Source: Macrotis lagotis (taxonomy: Eukaryota > Chordata > Mammalia > Peramelemorphia > Peramelidae). From it: a stretch of 64,000 bases of DNA. The notes below the pieces were generated by a model. That model did no database searches. It saw nothing but the letters and a program-made list of their open reading frames with translations, and had not been told where the DNA came from. The stretch lies in the NCBI RefSeq assembly GCF_037893015.1, contig NC_133658.1:281319221-281383220 (forward strand), read 5' to 3'. Every line of letters starts with the position of its first letter. Within the stretch, counting starts at the first letter, position 1. Made by a program: the position numbers and the translations under genes. This document shows, in pieces, positions 1-10,870 of this stretch.

Positions 1-335
1 AGACACATTTTAAGATGAACCTAGAACTAGGTCATTTCCATTTTATCCATTCTGGACATTACAACTCGATGTGGTTAACAAGAAAGGAAGCAGGAATGTG
101 TATATGATTCAGAACTTTGATACAAGTCCAGATAGTACTTGAAAACCTATTCCTACTTTCTGAAGGACCTAAGAAGAACCTAGGAGCAAACCCACTCAAA
201 TCTCAAGCAGAAAGTGAGATCCAATTTGAAAGATCTTTGAGTTGAAAGTCAAGAGATCTAGAAACTAGTCTTGGCTATTGCAATAGAGTTTAGTCTCCCT
301 ACCTCATGTCTTTCCCTCTCCAATTAACCCCCCAC
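1..335. other. Unassigned intergenic sequence
   Basis: I see no coding exon, RNA gene or confident repeat here. Base composition is AT-rich and CpG-poor like the rest of the left arm. Confidence 0.5.
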
Positions 336-339
336 ACAA

Positions 340-715
340 CTGCTTGCAAAGTGACTTTTCTGAAGTATAGGAATCATGTCATTCCCCTATTCAATGAACT
401 TCAATATTCCCTAATACCTTTAAGGTCAGTCAAGTTACAAACTCCTCTGTTTGACATTTAAAGCCCATTGTAACCTTGCCCTTTACAGCCTTATTTTATA
501 TGATCCCTCATCACACTCTCTGGTCCAGACCAAATAGTTTTCTTATAGTTTCTCAAACATGACATTCCTTCTCTGATATCCAGACTTTTGTACTTAACCT
601 CTAACCCTCATGCCCAGAATGACCTCTGTCTTCATCTCTTCCTCTTAGAATCTCTAGTTTCCATCAAAGCTCAGTTCAACCACTTGATACATGAAGATGT
701 TTCTGAATCCTCTCA
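340..715 (+). repeat. L2 (LINE-2) 3' end remnant
   Basis: The stretch reads like the diverged LINE-2 3' region that is common to mammals: pyrimidine-rich text with 'gacattccttctctga', 'catcaaagctcagttcaacc' and 'tctgaatcctctc'. It is very old and carries no open frame of note. The call rests on recognising the family wording, so the edges are approximate. Confidence 0.55.
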
Positions 716-769
716 AATTACATTATATTTATTTTTTTATTCATTTTGTATGTATTTATATGTACAATT

Positions 770-1010
770 GAGGTGGTGAAGCAGATAGAACACAGGGTCT
801 GGAGAAAGGAAGATCATAGTTCAAATCCAACCTCAGACACTTACTAATGTGACCTAAGGCAAGTCACTTAACCCCTACTTCCCTCAGTTTCTTATCTGTG
901 AAATGTGGAAGGAAATGGCAAACCATTACAGTATCCTCACTCAAAAAACCTCATGGAGAAGCCCATAAGCTCACCAAGAGTCAGACATGATTGAACAACT
1001 GAACAACAAC
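770..1010 (+). repeat. MAR1-like tRNA-derived SINE, long form
   Basis: The head 'aggtggtgaagcagataga' is a tRNA-like SINE start. It is followed by the 'caaatccaacctcagacact' box, then 'ggaaggaaatggcaaacc' and the tail 'gattgaacaactgaacaac'. The long tail with AACAAC repeats separates this family from the short A-tailed SINE that dominates the window. By family knowledge, SINEs with such tails are thought to be moved by RTE-type LINEs. Confidence 0.8.
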
Positions 1011-1079
1011 ATATGTGTCAAAAAGTCTATTTATATAGGTAGAGGCAAATTAAGTAATGGATAGAGGGGCTTACTCAGA

Positions 1080-1200
1080 GTTGAAAATAATCTGAGATCA
1101 AATCATGCCCAGTGACCTTGGGAAAATTATTTACTTCTCTGGACTACACTAAGACTGTCAGTTGGAGAGCACTTGCTGACTTTCAGTAATAGGAAGAGCT
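1080..1200 (+). repeat. MIR-like remnant
   Basis: Weak resemblance to the MIR core and tail ('gtgaccttgggaaaattattt' followed by a 'cactaagactgtcag' stretch). It is old and heavily diverged, so the assignment is tentative. Confidence 0.35.
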
Positions 1201-1219
1201 TTTTCATTCAGAAATTTCT

Positions 1220-1405
1220 TTCACCAATGGATTCATGAGTCCAATCACTTTCACACTTATATATGTTCATGTCATGTCACTTCCCCCAATAGAACATAAA
1301 TTCTCTGTGAGCAGGAATTATCTCAATTTTGCCATTGTATTCCATAGTATTGAGAGCTAACTCAAGACATTCAGTGGATGCTTTATACATGATTGTTGCT
1401 TGATT
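1220..1405 (+). repeat. L2 3' end remnant
   Basis: Contains the L2 3' wording 'agaacataaattctctgtga', then 'gcaggaatta', and finishes with 'cagtggatgctttatacatg', which parallels the L2 'agtaagtgcttaataaatg' terminus. Diverged and non-coding. Confidence 0.6.
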
Positions 1406-1839
1406 AGCTCTCCAATTAAAACTATCACATAAAACACTCTTGGATGACTTTAACAATCACTTGACCCCCTCGGGACATTAATTTCTTTGCTTTAAAATGG
1501 GCTTTATAATCTCTCCTCTTCCAGGGCTGTCAGGACTTTGAGATAACTGAGGCATTTTCCTGGGGCTTCTAACATCTGTTGTGATTCTTCCCCAGCACAG
1601 TCCAGAGACTGTCCTCTTGATGCCTCCCAGTCCTTTTCAGACCAGAGCTGGGCAACCCAACCATGCACTGTGACACTGATAGATCACTTATCTCATGAGA
1701 TTTTTTTCTCCATTAATTTCTATGGGGTTCAGGTTGAGATAAGAGAAATAAAAGCATCTGGGAAAAGTTGTTTCTTTTTTATAAATTCATAAAAAAAGTT
1801 AAATCTAAAAGTTAAATTTAAAAGGGCTAATAGATATCT

Positions 1840-2052
1840 TGGATAGTGAGGTAACACAATGGATACTAGTGTTGGGCCCAGAGGCAAGAAGACTCTTCTT
1901 CCTAAGGTCAAATCTGGTCTCAGATACCAAGTAGCTGTGAGACCCCAGGCAAGGGACTTAACAACTGTTTGCCTCAGTTTCCTCATCCATAAAGTGAGCT
2001 AGAGAAGGAAATGACAAACCACACCAGTATTTTTAGCAAGAAGACCTCAATA
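1840..2052 (+). repeat. MAR1-like SINE
   Basis: The SINE head ('aggtaacacaatggatacta'), the B-box region ('ggtcaaatctggtctcagat'), 'cctcagtttcctcatccata' and 'gagaaggaaatgacaaacca' follow in the family order. The copy is truncated before the AACAAC tail because another SINE abuts it at 2053. Confidence 0.75.
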
Positions 2053-2200
2053 GGGGCAGCTAAATGGCATAGTGGAAGCAGGAGGATCTGAGTTCAAATC
2101 CAACCTCCAACACTTACTAGCTCTATGATGGTGGGAAACCCATCCTCCTTGGAGGAAAAAAAAGAGTTGAACACAACTGACATAACTCAACAACAAAAAA
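2053..2200 (+). repeat. MAR1-like SINE, internally deleted
   Basis: Begins with the clear head 'ggggcagctaaatggcatag' and ends with 'cacaactgacataactcaac' and AAC repeats, so head and tail are present but the middle 'ggaaggaaatggc' part is missing. It sits directly after the preceding SINE copy, so one inserted at the edge of the other. Confidence 0.7.
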
Positions 2201-2379
2201 TGGATATCATATTAACTATCTTCTCAATGGGTGGGTGAGGGGCTAAAGGAAGGACAGAATTTGGAACACAAAATTTTTTAAAAGTATGTTTAAAATTAAT
2301 AATCATTTTAAAATTCTATACACTCAACTATACAATTTCCTTCCATATTTTTTAGTCTAATTGAACATCATTTTTCTTC

Positions 2380-2880
2380 CAGTAACCTATGATCCAGTCA
2401 AATTGATCTTCCTTCTGTTCCCCATACAAGACACTGCAAATCCAATCTCCATTGTGTAAAGCACTCCTTCACCTCCATTTCGAGGAATCCTCTTTTCTTC
2501 AAGTTGCTGCTCAAGCATCACATCCTAGATGAGTCCTCTCCTGACCCTCTCAGCTACAAGTGCCATCCCTTTCAAAGTTAGGAAAAAAAAACCAAAATCC
2601 ATTTTATTAAAACTTACTATGTTAGGCACTATGCAAAACAATTTTCAAAGTAGAGTATTTATGTTTCCATTAACTACTTTTAACAAGCTTCTAGTAAGAA
2701 CTTTGCTTTCAGTTACTTTGTTTTTTATTTGTATTTATTCTGTATATACTTAAATGTTTTAGAATTAGAATGTAAGTGTACATTGTGAGTAGGAATTGCT
2801 TCATTTATTACATTTTCTATCCATTCATCTGGGATAGTACTTGGCATCAAATAATAACTCAATAAATTTTTCTTGATAGA
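2380..2880 (+). repeat. L2 3' end remnant
   Basis: Long L2-type 3' region with 'tccatctccattg'-like pyrimidine text, 'gatgagtcctctcctgaccc', 'gtgtacattgtgagtaggaa' and the terminal 'gtacttggcatcaaataata' to 'ctcaataaatttttcttgat'. The apparent short open frames inside it are chance frames in a dead LINE. Confidence 0.65.
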
Positions 2881-3087
2881 TTGAGCAGAAAGAAGGACAA
2901 TTTTAAACAAGCTGAGTTCAATTTTTTCTTGCCTTTGAATGTTGGGCACCACTGGATTTTGAGTTTTGAACTCATTATAGCCACCAATGATAGCAAACTC
3001 CTTGACAAGGAGTATCTTGTATTTACAATGGCAAAAAAGAGATCTAGAAGAAGAATATCCAGATGTTGTAGTCCAGATCTGGTCTAG

Positions 3088-3163
3088 TTTTTTTTTTGTT
3101 TTTTTTTAGGTTTTTGCAAGGCAAATGGGGTTAAGTGGCTTGCCCAAGGCCACACAGCTAGGC
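3088..3163 (-). repeat. 5'-truncated short SINE with target duplication
   Basis: On the minus strand this is the 3' half of the common SINE: the plus strand shows a poly(T) run, 'aggtttttgcaaggcaaatg' and 'gcttgcccaaggccacacag'. It is flanked by a short direct repeat 'ggtctagttttt' at 3081 and 3164, which marks insertion by target-primed reverse transcription. Confidence 0.8.
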
Positions 3164-4519
3164 GGTCTAGTTTTTATATGCCCAGAAGGCTGTTTTATTT
3201 TTTAACCATGTTCTCTCCTCCTGCTCAGTCCCCTTTATTGCTTCCTTGTCCCTTTTCTGGAATTTCCCTATAACTTGATCTCTTTCTGGAAGCTTTTCAG
3301 CTAAAAACTTCTAACTTATAGCCTTTTGGTGCTTCTCTCTGTTAAAAATTGGTGAAGTAAAAAGCCTCACCAATTCACCAATCTTATCAGTCTGGGTCAC
3401 GCTCTCTCTTTGTAAAACAATTCTGTTTTTAGAGAAGCCAAGACTCTTTCCCTCTAAGCAAAGTGTCCTGAAAGCTGATTAAGTTATGAAGCCTGGTCCT
3501 GCGAATACCGGAGCTTACTATGGTCATACAGCAAGTCTTGGGAGCAGCAAAATTATGGACGCTTTCTTCCCTCAATGGTCTGAAGACCATCTAGCCAAAC
3601 CCTTTCTGGTTACCTCTCTGATCATATCCCTTCTCTGCCTTTTCTCAATCCCACTTGGGGGTGGGTCATACTTGTTTCAGTTCTAGTATGAGGGAGTTGT
3701 GGGCTGCTCTGACAGAAGGGCTCATTTAGTTGCCCTAGTATTCTTTTTTTTTCCTGTTGCTCTATTGGGTATCACCAGTTAAAACATGTGGACTGCTCTT
3801 TTGGGTCACCTCAAATAAGCAACCCAAACAAAAAAAAAAACTATTGCTCTCAGCATTGACTGACTTCTTTGATCCTCCTCTGAAGCCCCTTTAGTTCCAG
3901 CAACAGATTCCAACATCAGTTAATCACACAAGTTAGGTCTTTTATTTGTCCATCTTTTCTAAACATTTCTCCTGCTGCGTCTTTGAGATGTTAGATTTTG
4001 TTCGTAAACAGAATACTCTTGCCATGGGCCTGCTTAGAAGAAAATAGCCTTCTTTATTCTCCTAGCCCTCATAAAGGCTAATATCAATACCCATGCCAGA
4101 GATGTCAAGGATGGGATTCTTGTTAGGTATGGGTTGGACTGAATGACTTCTGAGGTCAATTCCATTCCTGGGATTTTATCAGTTTGTAAGAGTTCTTCTG
4201 AAAGGGGAAAAAAAATTCTGCTTTATTAGATAGAGAGTTGTTCTTTTTTTTTTTTTAGGGCTTCAGTATCTTTTCAACTAAATCAGAGACATTGGATTCC
4301 TAGAGTATCATTTTAAAATTTTGTGTTATTAAAATTTTTTATTTTAATTTTTGTAATGATTCTGAATTCATCCTCCAAACTTGCCAAGTGCTGAATTCCT
4401 TGGACCTATGAATATATTTTATGAGAGGCTGTACAAATATAATATCATCAACTAAAAGGTTTCATGTTCTTTCCTTACTATTGTGAGCACTCACTCACTA
4501 TACAAAAAATACTTCAAAC

Positions 4520-4740
4520 TAGAATTTTCTCCTCCATGGAGCCTTCCTACACATATCAGACCTTATTTAAACTTCTATAATTCCTCTATTTAGAACTACT
4601 TATTTCATTCTTTCCTTGTTTGGGTTCCCTTTTTTTCCATTAATTCTATAAAAGATTATGCCTTGTTTCTTTTTATTTTATAGGATCAAGATACTTAATA
4701 ATTATTTGACAATGCTTTGGATACTCAAACATGAAAGAAG
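4520..4740 (+). repeat. Probable L2 3' remnant
   Basis: Pyrimidine-rich text with 'gccttcctacacatatcaga' and a terminal stretch leading to 'acttaataattatttgac' resembles the L2 3' end. Diverged; edges uncertain. Confidence 0.4.
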
Positions 4741-4758
4741 TCAAACTAATTCAACAAA

Positions 4759-5002
4759 TAGGTAGGTGGTGTGGTGAATAGAGCACTGGGCTAGAGTCAG
4801 GAAGATCTGAGTTCAAATCTATCTCAGATATTACAAGCTGTGTGACCCTGAGCAAATCTCTTGAACTCTATCTTAGTTCTTCATCTGTAAAATGGGAACC
4901 CACTGGTGAAGAAAACAGCAAACTATTCTAATATATTTGCCAAGAAAGCCCCATGGAGAAGTCCACAGGGTCATTCAAGTCAGATACAGCTGAACAACAA
5001 CA
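4759..5002 (+). repeat. MAR1-like SINE
   Basis: Complete long-form SINE: head 'taggtaggtggtgtggtgaa', B-box area 'gagttcaaatctatctcaga', 'ttcatctgtaaaatgggaac', and tail 'cagatacagctgaacaac' with AAC repeats. The frame at 4906-5091 lies inside this SINE and is not a gene. Confidence 0.8.
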
Positions 5003-5067
5003 AACAACATTCAAAGCTCTGTGCCTTTCCTCTGTTTCCAAAGATAAATGACATATGCCCTGTTCTC

Positions 5068-5252
5068 AAGAAGCTAACAGACTTAGGCTAGGTGGTGTAG
5101 TGCATAAAGCACTGGCTTTGGAGTCAGGAGTACCTGGGTTCAATTCTGGTCTCAGACACTTAATAATTACCTAGCTGTGTGGCAATGGGCAAGCCACTTG
5201 ACCCCATTTGCCTTACAAAAACCTTAAAAAAAAAAAGAAGCTAACAGACTTA
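5068..5252 (+). repeat. Short SINE with perfect 18-bp target-site duplication
   Basis: Full-length common SINE (5086-5234) ending in a poly(A) run. The 18-bp sequence 'aagaagctaacagactta' is present identically on both sides, at 5068-5085 and 5235-5252. A perfect duplication of this length and a clean A tail suggest a comparatively recent insertion. Confidence 0.92.
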
Positions 5253-5700
5253 TGGAAGAAAGGTCAAGTATACAATAAATATGGTATAAATATGGTATTG
5301 GGGAGAATTAGATAAGTGTAAAGGGAAGTTACTTCCAAGAAAAGTACCAAATCTAAGGAGGGAAAAGACCATTTTCTCCTTGAGGGCAGGGTGGAAGAAT
5401 CCAGGAAGGCTTCATGGAAGGGATGTTATCTAATCTGTGTCTGGAAGAAAGGGAAGAATTTCTACATATGGAAATAGAAGTGTGGGAGGGGGACTAAAGA
5501 TTATATTCTAGAGGTGGTGGAGGGTGTGGGCAAAATTACAGAGATAACAGAGGAAAGTCCAAAAAAGAAAATTAAAAGTCATATAATTAGACTGAGATTT
5601 TAAGGGTATGGGGCTCAAGAATACTAAGAGATAAGGCTAAGTGGTAGGTCTTGAAGAGTCTTGAAAAAATCAGAATTCAGTTAAGGGTAGGTACAATTAT
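5253..5700. repeat. Unclassified old dispersed repeat
   Basis: Wording such as 'ggcttcatggaagggatgtt', 'tgtgtctggaagaaaggg' and 'gtcttgaagagtcttgaa' recurs in diverged form at 20.8-21.3, 31.27-31.57 and 57.65-58.56 kb of this window. The shared order of phrases indicates an ancient interspersed family that I cannot name. There is no coding signal. Confidence 0.45.
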
Positions 5701-5729
5701 CTGGATATAATCTGTATGAATAATAGATG

Positions 5730-6320
5730 TGTAAATTCTCCTTGTGACCCTGGATTAGTCACTTGACACCTCATTTTCAATTGTAAAATCAGAGCATTGA
5801 ATTAAATGATTTCTAAGGTCATTTCTAGCTCTAATTCTGTGAATTCTATTTTAGAATTCAATTCAATATATTAAATGCTTCTTGTATTATAAAGAGCACT
5901 GAACATATTTGTATCCTATTTTAAAGTTTACGATGAATTTGTTTTCATAAAACAGCTCCAAGTTAAGTACTCTAAACTTTAATATGCCCATTTGACATAT
6001 GAGTAAATTTAGAGGGTAAAGTAAACTGACCTAGGCAGGTTAGTACACTCAATAAGTGCCAGAGTGGGAATCTGAACTTTAGTTTTATGAATTCAACTTT
6101 AGTCCTCCTTCCATTATTCCATACTATCTCAAAACATCATGTTCTTTCATTTCATTTCTTAGCTTTTTTTCTATACTTGAATTTTATTTTATTTTTTGGA
6201 ACTGCTTAGGGATGATAATAATACAGCAGATGTGTTCAGTGGTATGCTTCCCAATAACTTTAATGCATTTCCACATATTATTTCATTTGTCCTCACAACA
6301 TCCCTGTGCAGGGTAGAGTG
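5730..6320. repeat. Cluster of MIR remnants
   Basis: Three MIR-like stretches: one in plus orientation near 5740-5850 ('gtgaccctggattagtcact'), one in minus orientation near 5985-6125, and the conserved MIR-type stretch 'tcctcacaacatccctgtgc' at about 6290-6310. All are old and fragmentary. Confidence 0.5.
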
Positions 6321-8605
6321 GGGCTGAGGGGATGGAACAAATGTTTTTGAAATCACTATTTAATGTTTCCTAACAGCTCAGGATGAAGGGATTTCATTAA
6401 TGCTCAACACTTTTCAACTGAGCAAAGGAAGCAAGGTAAACACACTTTCTCTTCTGTGCCTTTGGCTAAACAGGTCAAACTTTTAAATGGTCTGGCATGG
6501 GGGTAATTTACTTCCCAAATCTTAAGGAGGTAAGAATAGCTTTCTGCCCACAGTTTTTAAAATGCATCCCTTGTCATTTTCAAATTGCTTTATGATGGAA
6601 GGGAACATTTCTTACTTATCATGTGATATTTGAAAAGTGCTCTGGGCCTGAAGAAAACATGTTTATTTACTACTGGACAATGTCAGATAGATGAAAAAAA
6701 AATGCTTCAGAAACAAGGAAAACCCATATACCCAAAGTCTCCAATAATGTTGATAAACTGCTTGAAGGTCAAAGAAGATTTTGTTACTTTTTTCTTAAAA
6801 AAAACAAAACAATAACTATCCTTTCCAATAGAAATATTGTATTGGGGAGATCAAATACTTTTCATATTTATATTCTCTCCAGGGAAGCAAACTTTTATTG
6901 TCTGAAGAGTAGTTTATTGAAGCAAAGGAAATAATTCCACAGTGTTTTACAACCCCTTACTAACATTTTTTCAGGTGGGATATATTCATTTGAACCTAAC
7001 TTAAAATGGTGCTTGAGAATTGGTCTATTTCCAAAATTAAGGAAATCAATATTCCTTGCACAAATTCTGATAATATTCACTCCTTTCAATGGCAGTCATT
7101 GCAAAAATGATGGATATTGTCTTTTGTTTTCTAGTTTTATATCCAGTAGAAACAAAATGATTTTGTGGAAAATCTTCTGAATGTGAAGAAGGTTGGGAGA
7201 TTTGTTCCTATTTGTAAAATGCATCAGAAGAGGTAAGTGAGGTAAGGAGCTAGGTTGGACTGCTGTCACTTATCATGGATTATTGGTTCATGTTAGAGGA
7301 GGAATGACTTCTGCTCCTGTTGTTAGACTGGCAAAATGACTAAAATTGAGAGTAATTATTCAGATGATTCAAGCTGCTGACAGTCAAACTAGACTGGTCA
7401 TCTAGAATCCAAAGTTGTTGTTTTTTTTTAAGACCTAATTTGTCTCTCTAGTCCTTGGGAAAATTTAACCAACTTCTATCAGATCTGTGTTATGAAATTC
7501 TTGCCCATCACACAATAGTGAGAACTTTGACAGCATCATCCATGTCCTGAACCCCATGTAAGGAATGTGGGGGATTCAAGAGAAAGAGACATGTGGTCCC
7601 AACCCAAGAGGAGCTGAAACAAGATTCATGCAAGCAAAATTGGGAACAATATAGGATGGGATATAGAATGAAGAGCAAAATGATATGAACATCTATAATA
7701 GACTACACGGATGTGTTGTAAAATAGCAGTCCTGGATTCTAGAAGGTTTTATACCAGTTAGAGAACATGCTTCAGTTTGTTCTTCAACACCAGAAAAGGG
7801 TTTGGAGTCTTTACATTAATGAAAGCTGCTTTCTGAAGTCTGGACTGGAGGAACTTGTTGCACAGGGGAGTGGGTCTTTGTTGAGGAATTCTCTGATTCT
7901 GGCAACCCATGAGATAAAGGGGAAAAGCTATATAGTTAAGTCAAAGTACTGTAGGAATTCAGAAGTGAGGGAAATCAGTGAGACATGTAGAAATCTGACT
8001 GAAAGAGCTGAATGGAGAGGTAGGACTTGATTTAGGACCTGATTCTTTAATATATGTCACTAATATATTCCAGTATCACTTTGTTTCTAGGAAATGGGTA
8101 GTTATAGACAAATAATCAAGGAAACTTCTGAAAGTGGTAAATGGATAGCATCAAAATGAAAAAAGATATAATAACAGAGGAGCATCTTCTGAAAACCCAT
8201 CTGCTTTGTTGTCTGTTGATCATGCATAGCATTGTGTACCTAGTAGATATATATGAAACATTGGTCAAAATATGTCATATGACTTAAATGTTGGCTGCTT
8301 AGAACTAAATATTAATTGTCCAGTATTATGTATAATCATTGACTGCCAGTCTGTTTTAGCAGAATGTGTGTGAGTATGTGTATGTGTCTGTAAAATAATC
8401 ATGTCCATTTACAGTCTTAGTTGTTTTATTATACTAATTTTGTGTTAATGCCCATTATGGCTAACTGGGGACAATTAGAAAGTCTAAGGAGCCAAAAAGC
8501 ACAAATGTCAATGGCTAAGACCAGGATATTAAAATCAATATCCATGAACCTGATTCAAGTACTCAAGTCATATACAAAAGAAGCATAACTCTGATTATAG
8601 TTGTT
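6320..8605. other. Unassigned intergenic sequence
   Basis: No exon-like open frame with splice signals, no CpG cluster and no repeat that I can name with confidence. Short open frames here (for example 6630-6815 and 7767-8030) have no recognisable homology and no coding bias that I can see. Confidence 0.5.
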
Positions 8606-8610
8606 CACAA

Positions 8611-8776
8611 TGGGGGTCACAATAGAGCATGGCCCTGGAGTCAGGAGTACCTGAGTTCAAATCTGGCCTCAGACACTTAATAATTAATTGCCTAGCTGTG
8701 TGGCCTTGGGCAAGCCATTTAACTCCATTTGCCTTGCAAAAACCTAAAATAAATACATACATACATACATACATAC
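8611..8776 (+). repeat. Short SINE with CATA-repeat tail
   Basis: The SINE body runs from the 'agagcatggccctggagtca' region through 'ttgggcaagccatttaactc' to 'ccttgcaaaaacctaaaata'. The tail has turned into a (CATA)n microsatellite at about 8753-8776. Short flanking similarity ('acaatggg') on both sides is consistent with a target duplication. Confidence 0.85.
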
Positions 8777-8779
8777 AAT

Positions 8780-9549
8780 GGGAGTTACATCTAGGTATGC
8801 TGATTTAGTGTAATTTTGTAATTGATTATATAACATGGGACACTTAGTCATAGGGCAATCAATGTGGCTTGCCCTCAGTGGAGTGGATGTTGCCCTGTAT
8901 GAATAAAATAGAACTGGAATAGCTCAAAGAAAATGTGCCATGCTCAAGTTTAGAGAATTCACCCCAGGTATTCACATGGACTATTTTTTGAAGGATTTGT
9001 GGTAGAGTATTCTAAACTTTTATTTGTCTGTTCAGTAACAGTCTTTCACACTACAAAACTCTAACTTAGTGAAATCATCATTTTGGTCCTCTTCCCAGCT
9101 GGAAGGACATAACAAACCTACCAACCAACCAATCAATCAACTATGTTAATCAATTTTTAAAAATAGTTCTATGGTTCTGGCAAAAATGCAAAACCATTTA
9201 CAACAAAATTAAGTGAGTTAAAAGTTTCAGTTTTAAAAGCAAAAAATTGAACTGAAACAATGTCCCCAAATAGTAGTTCATGTAGGGAATGTGAGAATTT
9301 TGAATCAATTTACAAGATGGCTATCACAACTTCTAATGTTCCCAATGAAAAAATGCTTATTGCTACCAAACAATCATATCTTTGTCATTAAATTGTTGTT
9401 AAATTTGTAATAAAAACTGATCTGAAAAATATAATTTACTTAAAATCATCTTGGTAGGAATTAATTTTTTTAAGATTTTTTTTTCTGCTGGGCTCTGCTT
9501 AAGTTTTGTTCATAATGAAGAATTTTATCACTAAGTAAAAAATGTTCAA
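8780..9549. other. Unassigned intergenic sequence
   Basis: AT-rich sequence without recognised repeat, exon or RNA gene. Confidence 0.45.
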
Positions 9550-9550
9550 A

Positions 9551-9727
9551 AATCAATGAATGGGGGCAGCTAGGTGGTGTAGTGGATAAAGCACTGGCCC
9601 TAGAGTCAGGAGCATCTGGGTTCAAAGCGGGTCTCAGACACTTAATAATTATATAGCTGTGTGGCCTTGGGCAAGCCACTTAAACCCATTGCCTTGCAAA
9701 AACTTAAAAAAAAAGAATCAATGAATG
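9551..9727 (+). repeat. Short SINE flanked by aatcaatgaatg
   Basis: Complete SINE with head 'gggggcagctaggtggtgta' and an A tail. The 12-bp direct repeat 'aatcaatgaatg' lies at 9551-9562 and 9716-9727. The same 12-mer recurs at 10061 (one mismatch) and 10245, so this copy is one of three insertions sharing one target. Confidence 0.9.
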
Positions 9728-10060
9728 ATTTTTGCAGGGCAGTGGGGTTGGGGTGGCTTGCATGTCATGGGCGATTGTTGGGTGTACGGGGCAGGATGTG
9801 GGCTTGGGTGCTCCTGGCTCCAGGGCTGGTGCTCTATCCATTGTGACACCTGGCCATACCTACAATTATTACTATTATTTTTTTAATTGTAATTTTTTTC
9901 TCTCCCCTTTACTTTAATCACTCAACCAAGTCTATATTTATGGGGGGGAGGGGGTATTTCATTTACTCTTAAACAAGAATATTTTATTACTGTATCAAAA
10001 AACATTATTTGTACAAAATGAGAATAAATATTAAATTAAAAAAATTTCTTGAAAAAAAAG
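9728..10060 (+). mobile_element. 3' fragment of half-L1 (HAL1-like) composite element
   Basis: This is the plus-strand equivalent of the 3' ends seen at 51.15 and 58.7 kb on the minus strand. It begins inside the antisense SINE-like module ('tttgcagggcagtggggttg'), passes 'tggccatacctacaattatt', then 'aacaagaatattttattact', and ends in an A-rich tail. It is truncated at its 5' side at the module boundary, so ORF1 is absent. Flanking copies of 'aatcaatgaatg' suggest insertion at the same site as the neighbouring SINEs. Confidence 0.8.
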
Positions 10061-10258
10061 AATCAATAAATGAGGGGGAGGCTAGGTGGCTCAGTGGATA
10101 GAGCACCGGCCTTGGAGTCAAGAGTACCTGGGTTCAAATCGGACCTCAGACACTTAATAATTACCTAGCTGTGTGGCCTTGGGCAAGCCATTTAACCCCA
10201 TTGCCTTGAAAAATCTAAAAAAAAAAGAATCACTAAAAAAAAAGAATCAATGAATGAG
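10061..10258 (+). repeat. Short SINE, second copy at the same target
   Basis: Full SINE with head 'gaggctaggtggctcagtgg' and a 3' A-rich end containing 'aaaaaagaatcactaaaa'. Flanked by 'aatcaataaatgag' at 10061-10074 and 'aatcaatgaatgag' at 10245-10258, one mismatch apart. Confidence 0.88.
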
Positions 10259-10579
10259 CAAATGAATCAATAATAACTTGGGACTCATCTTTCTTTTTAC
10301 TTACATGTGTCTAGACATGTGACCAGGGATCCCTTAGAGTTTCCAGTTCAGCTCTCCCTGGCAAGGCCAGAAGATTATCCACTAAGAAAACCTTTATTTT
10401 GATGGTACATTTAACTAATGCTGAGTTATAATTGGTATTCTTATGGAACTGGGAAGGACATTTCATCTACATTATTGCCACATAAAATTCATTAGGTTGA
10501 GCCTGCCACTGTAGTGAATGGCCAGCTACATAATGGAACATTGACTACACATTTCAAAGAATCCTGACTTCTGTGTCTA

Positions 10580-10585
10580 CCAATA

Positions 10586-10634
<49 letters not shown>

Positions 10635-10642
10635 TAATAATA
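10580..10642. repeat. (AAT)n microsatellite
   Basis: Perfect to near-perfect AAT repeats with two 'gat' variants. Read on the minus strand it yields long poly-Ile or poly-Leu frames, which are artefacts. Confidence 0.95.
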
Positions 10643-10870
10643 GTAAATTGTCCTTTGATCTCAAAGAAGACCATGACATCAAGGCAGTGATGACATGACA
10701 TGGATATAATGTGTATTGAAGTGAGGGGGTGTTGTACAAAGACACTATTCTCACTATCTCTTCCAGAACTATCTGAACCCAGTGGTCTGATATAGCAGAA
10801 AGAAGAGACTGGTGTTGGCCTGGATATAATGAGAGACCTTGGCCTTTTAGAGGTAGGTCTTTCCCAGATC
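10643..10870. repeat. Possible unclassified marsupial dispersed repeat
   Basis: The text 'tttgatctcaaagaagacca', 'gacatcaaggcagtgatgac' and 'gagagaccttggccttttag' looks familiar as a recurrent marsupial interspersed sequence, but I cannot name the family and see only one copy here. Flagged as a likely repeat rather than a gene despite an open frame through it on the minus strand. Confidence 0.35.

Noticed and set aside
9565..9715. tRNA gene in SINE heads
   Set aside because: The SINE heads derive from a tRNA and keep A- and B-box-like text, but they do not fold into a complete tRNA and are followed by SINE body and A tail. The same applies to the other SINE copies.
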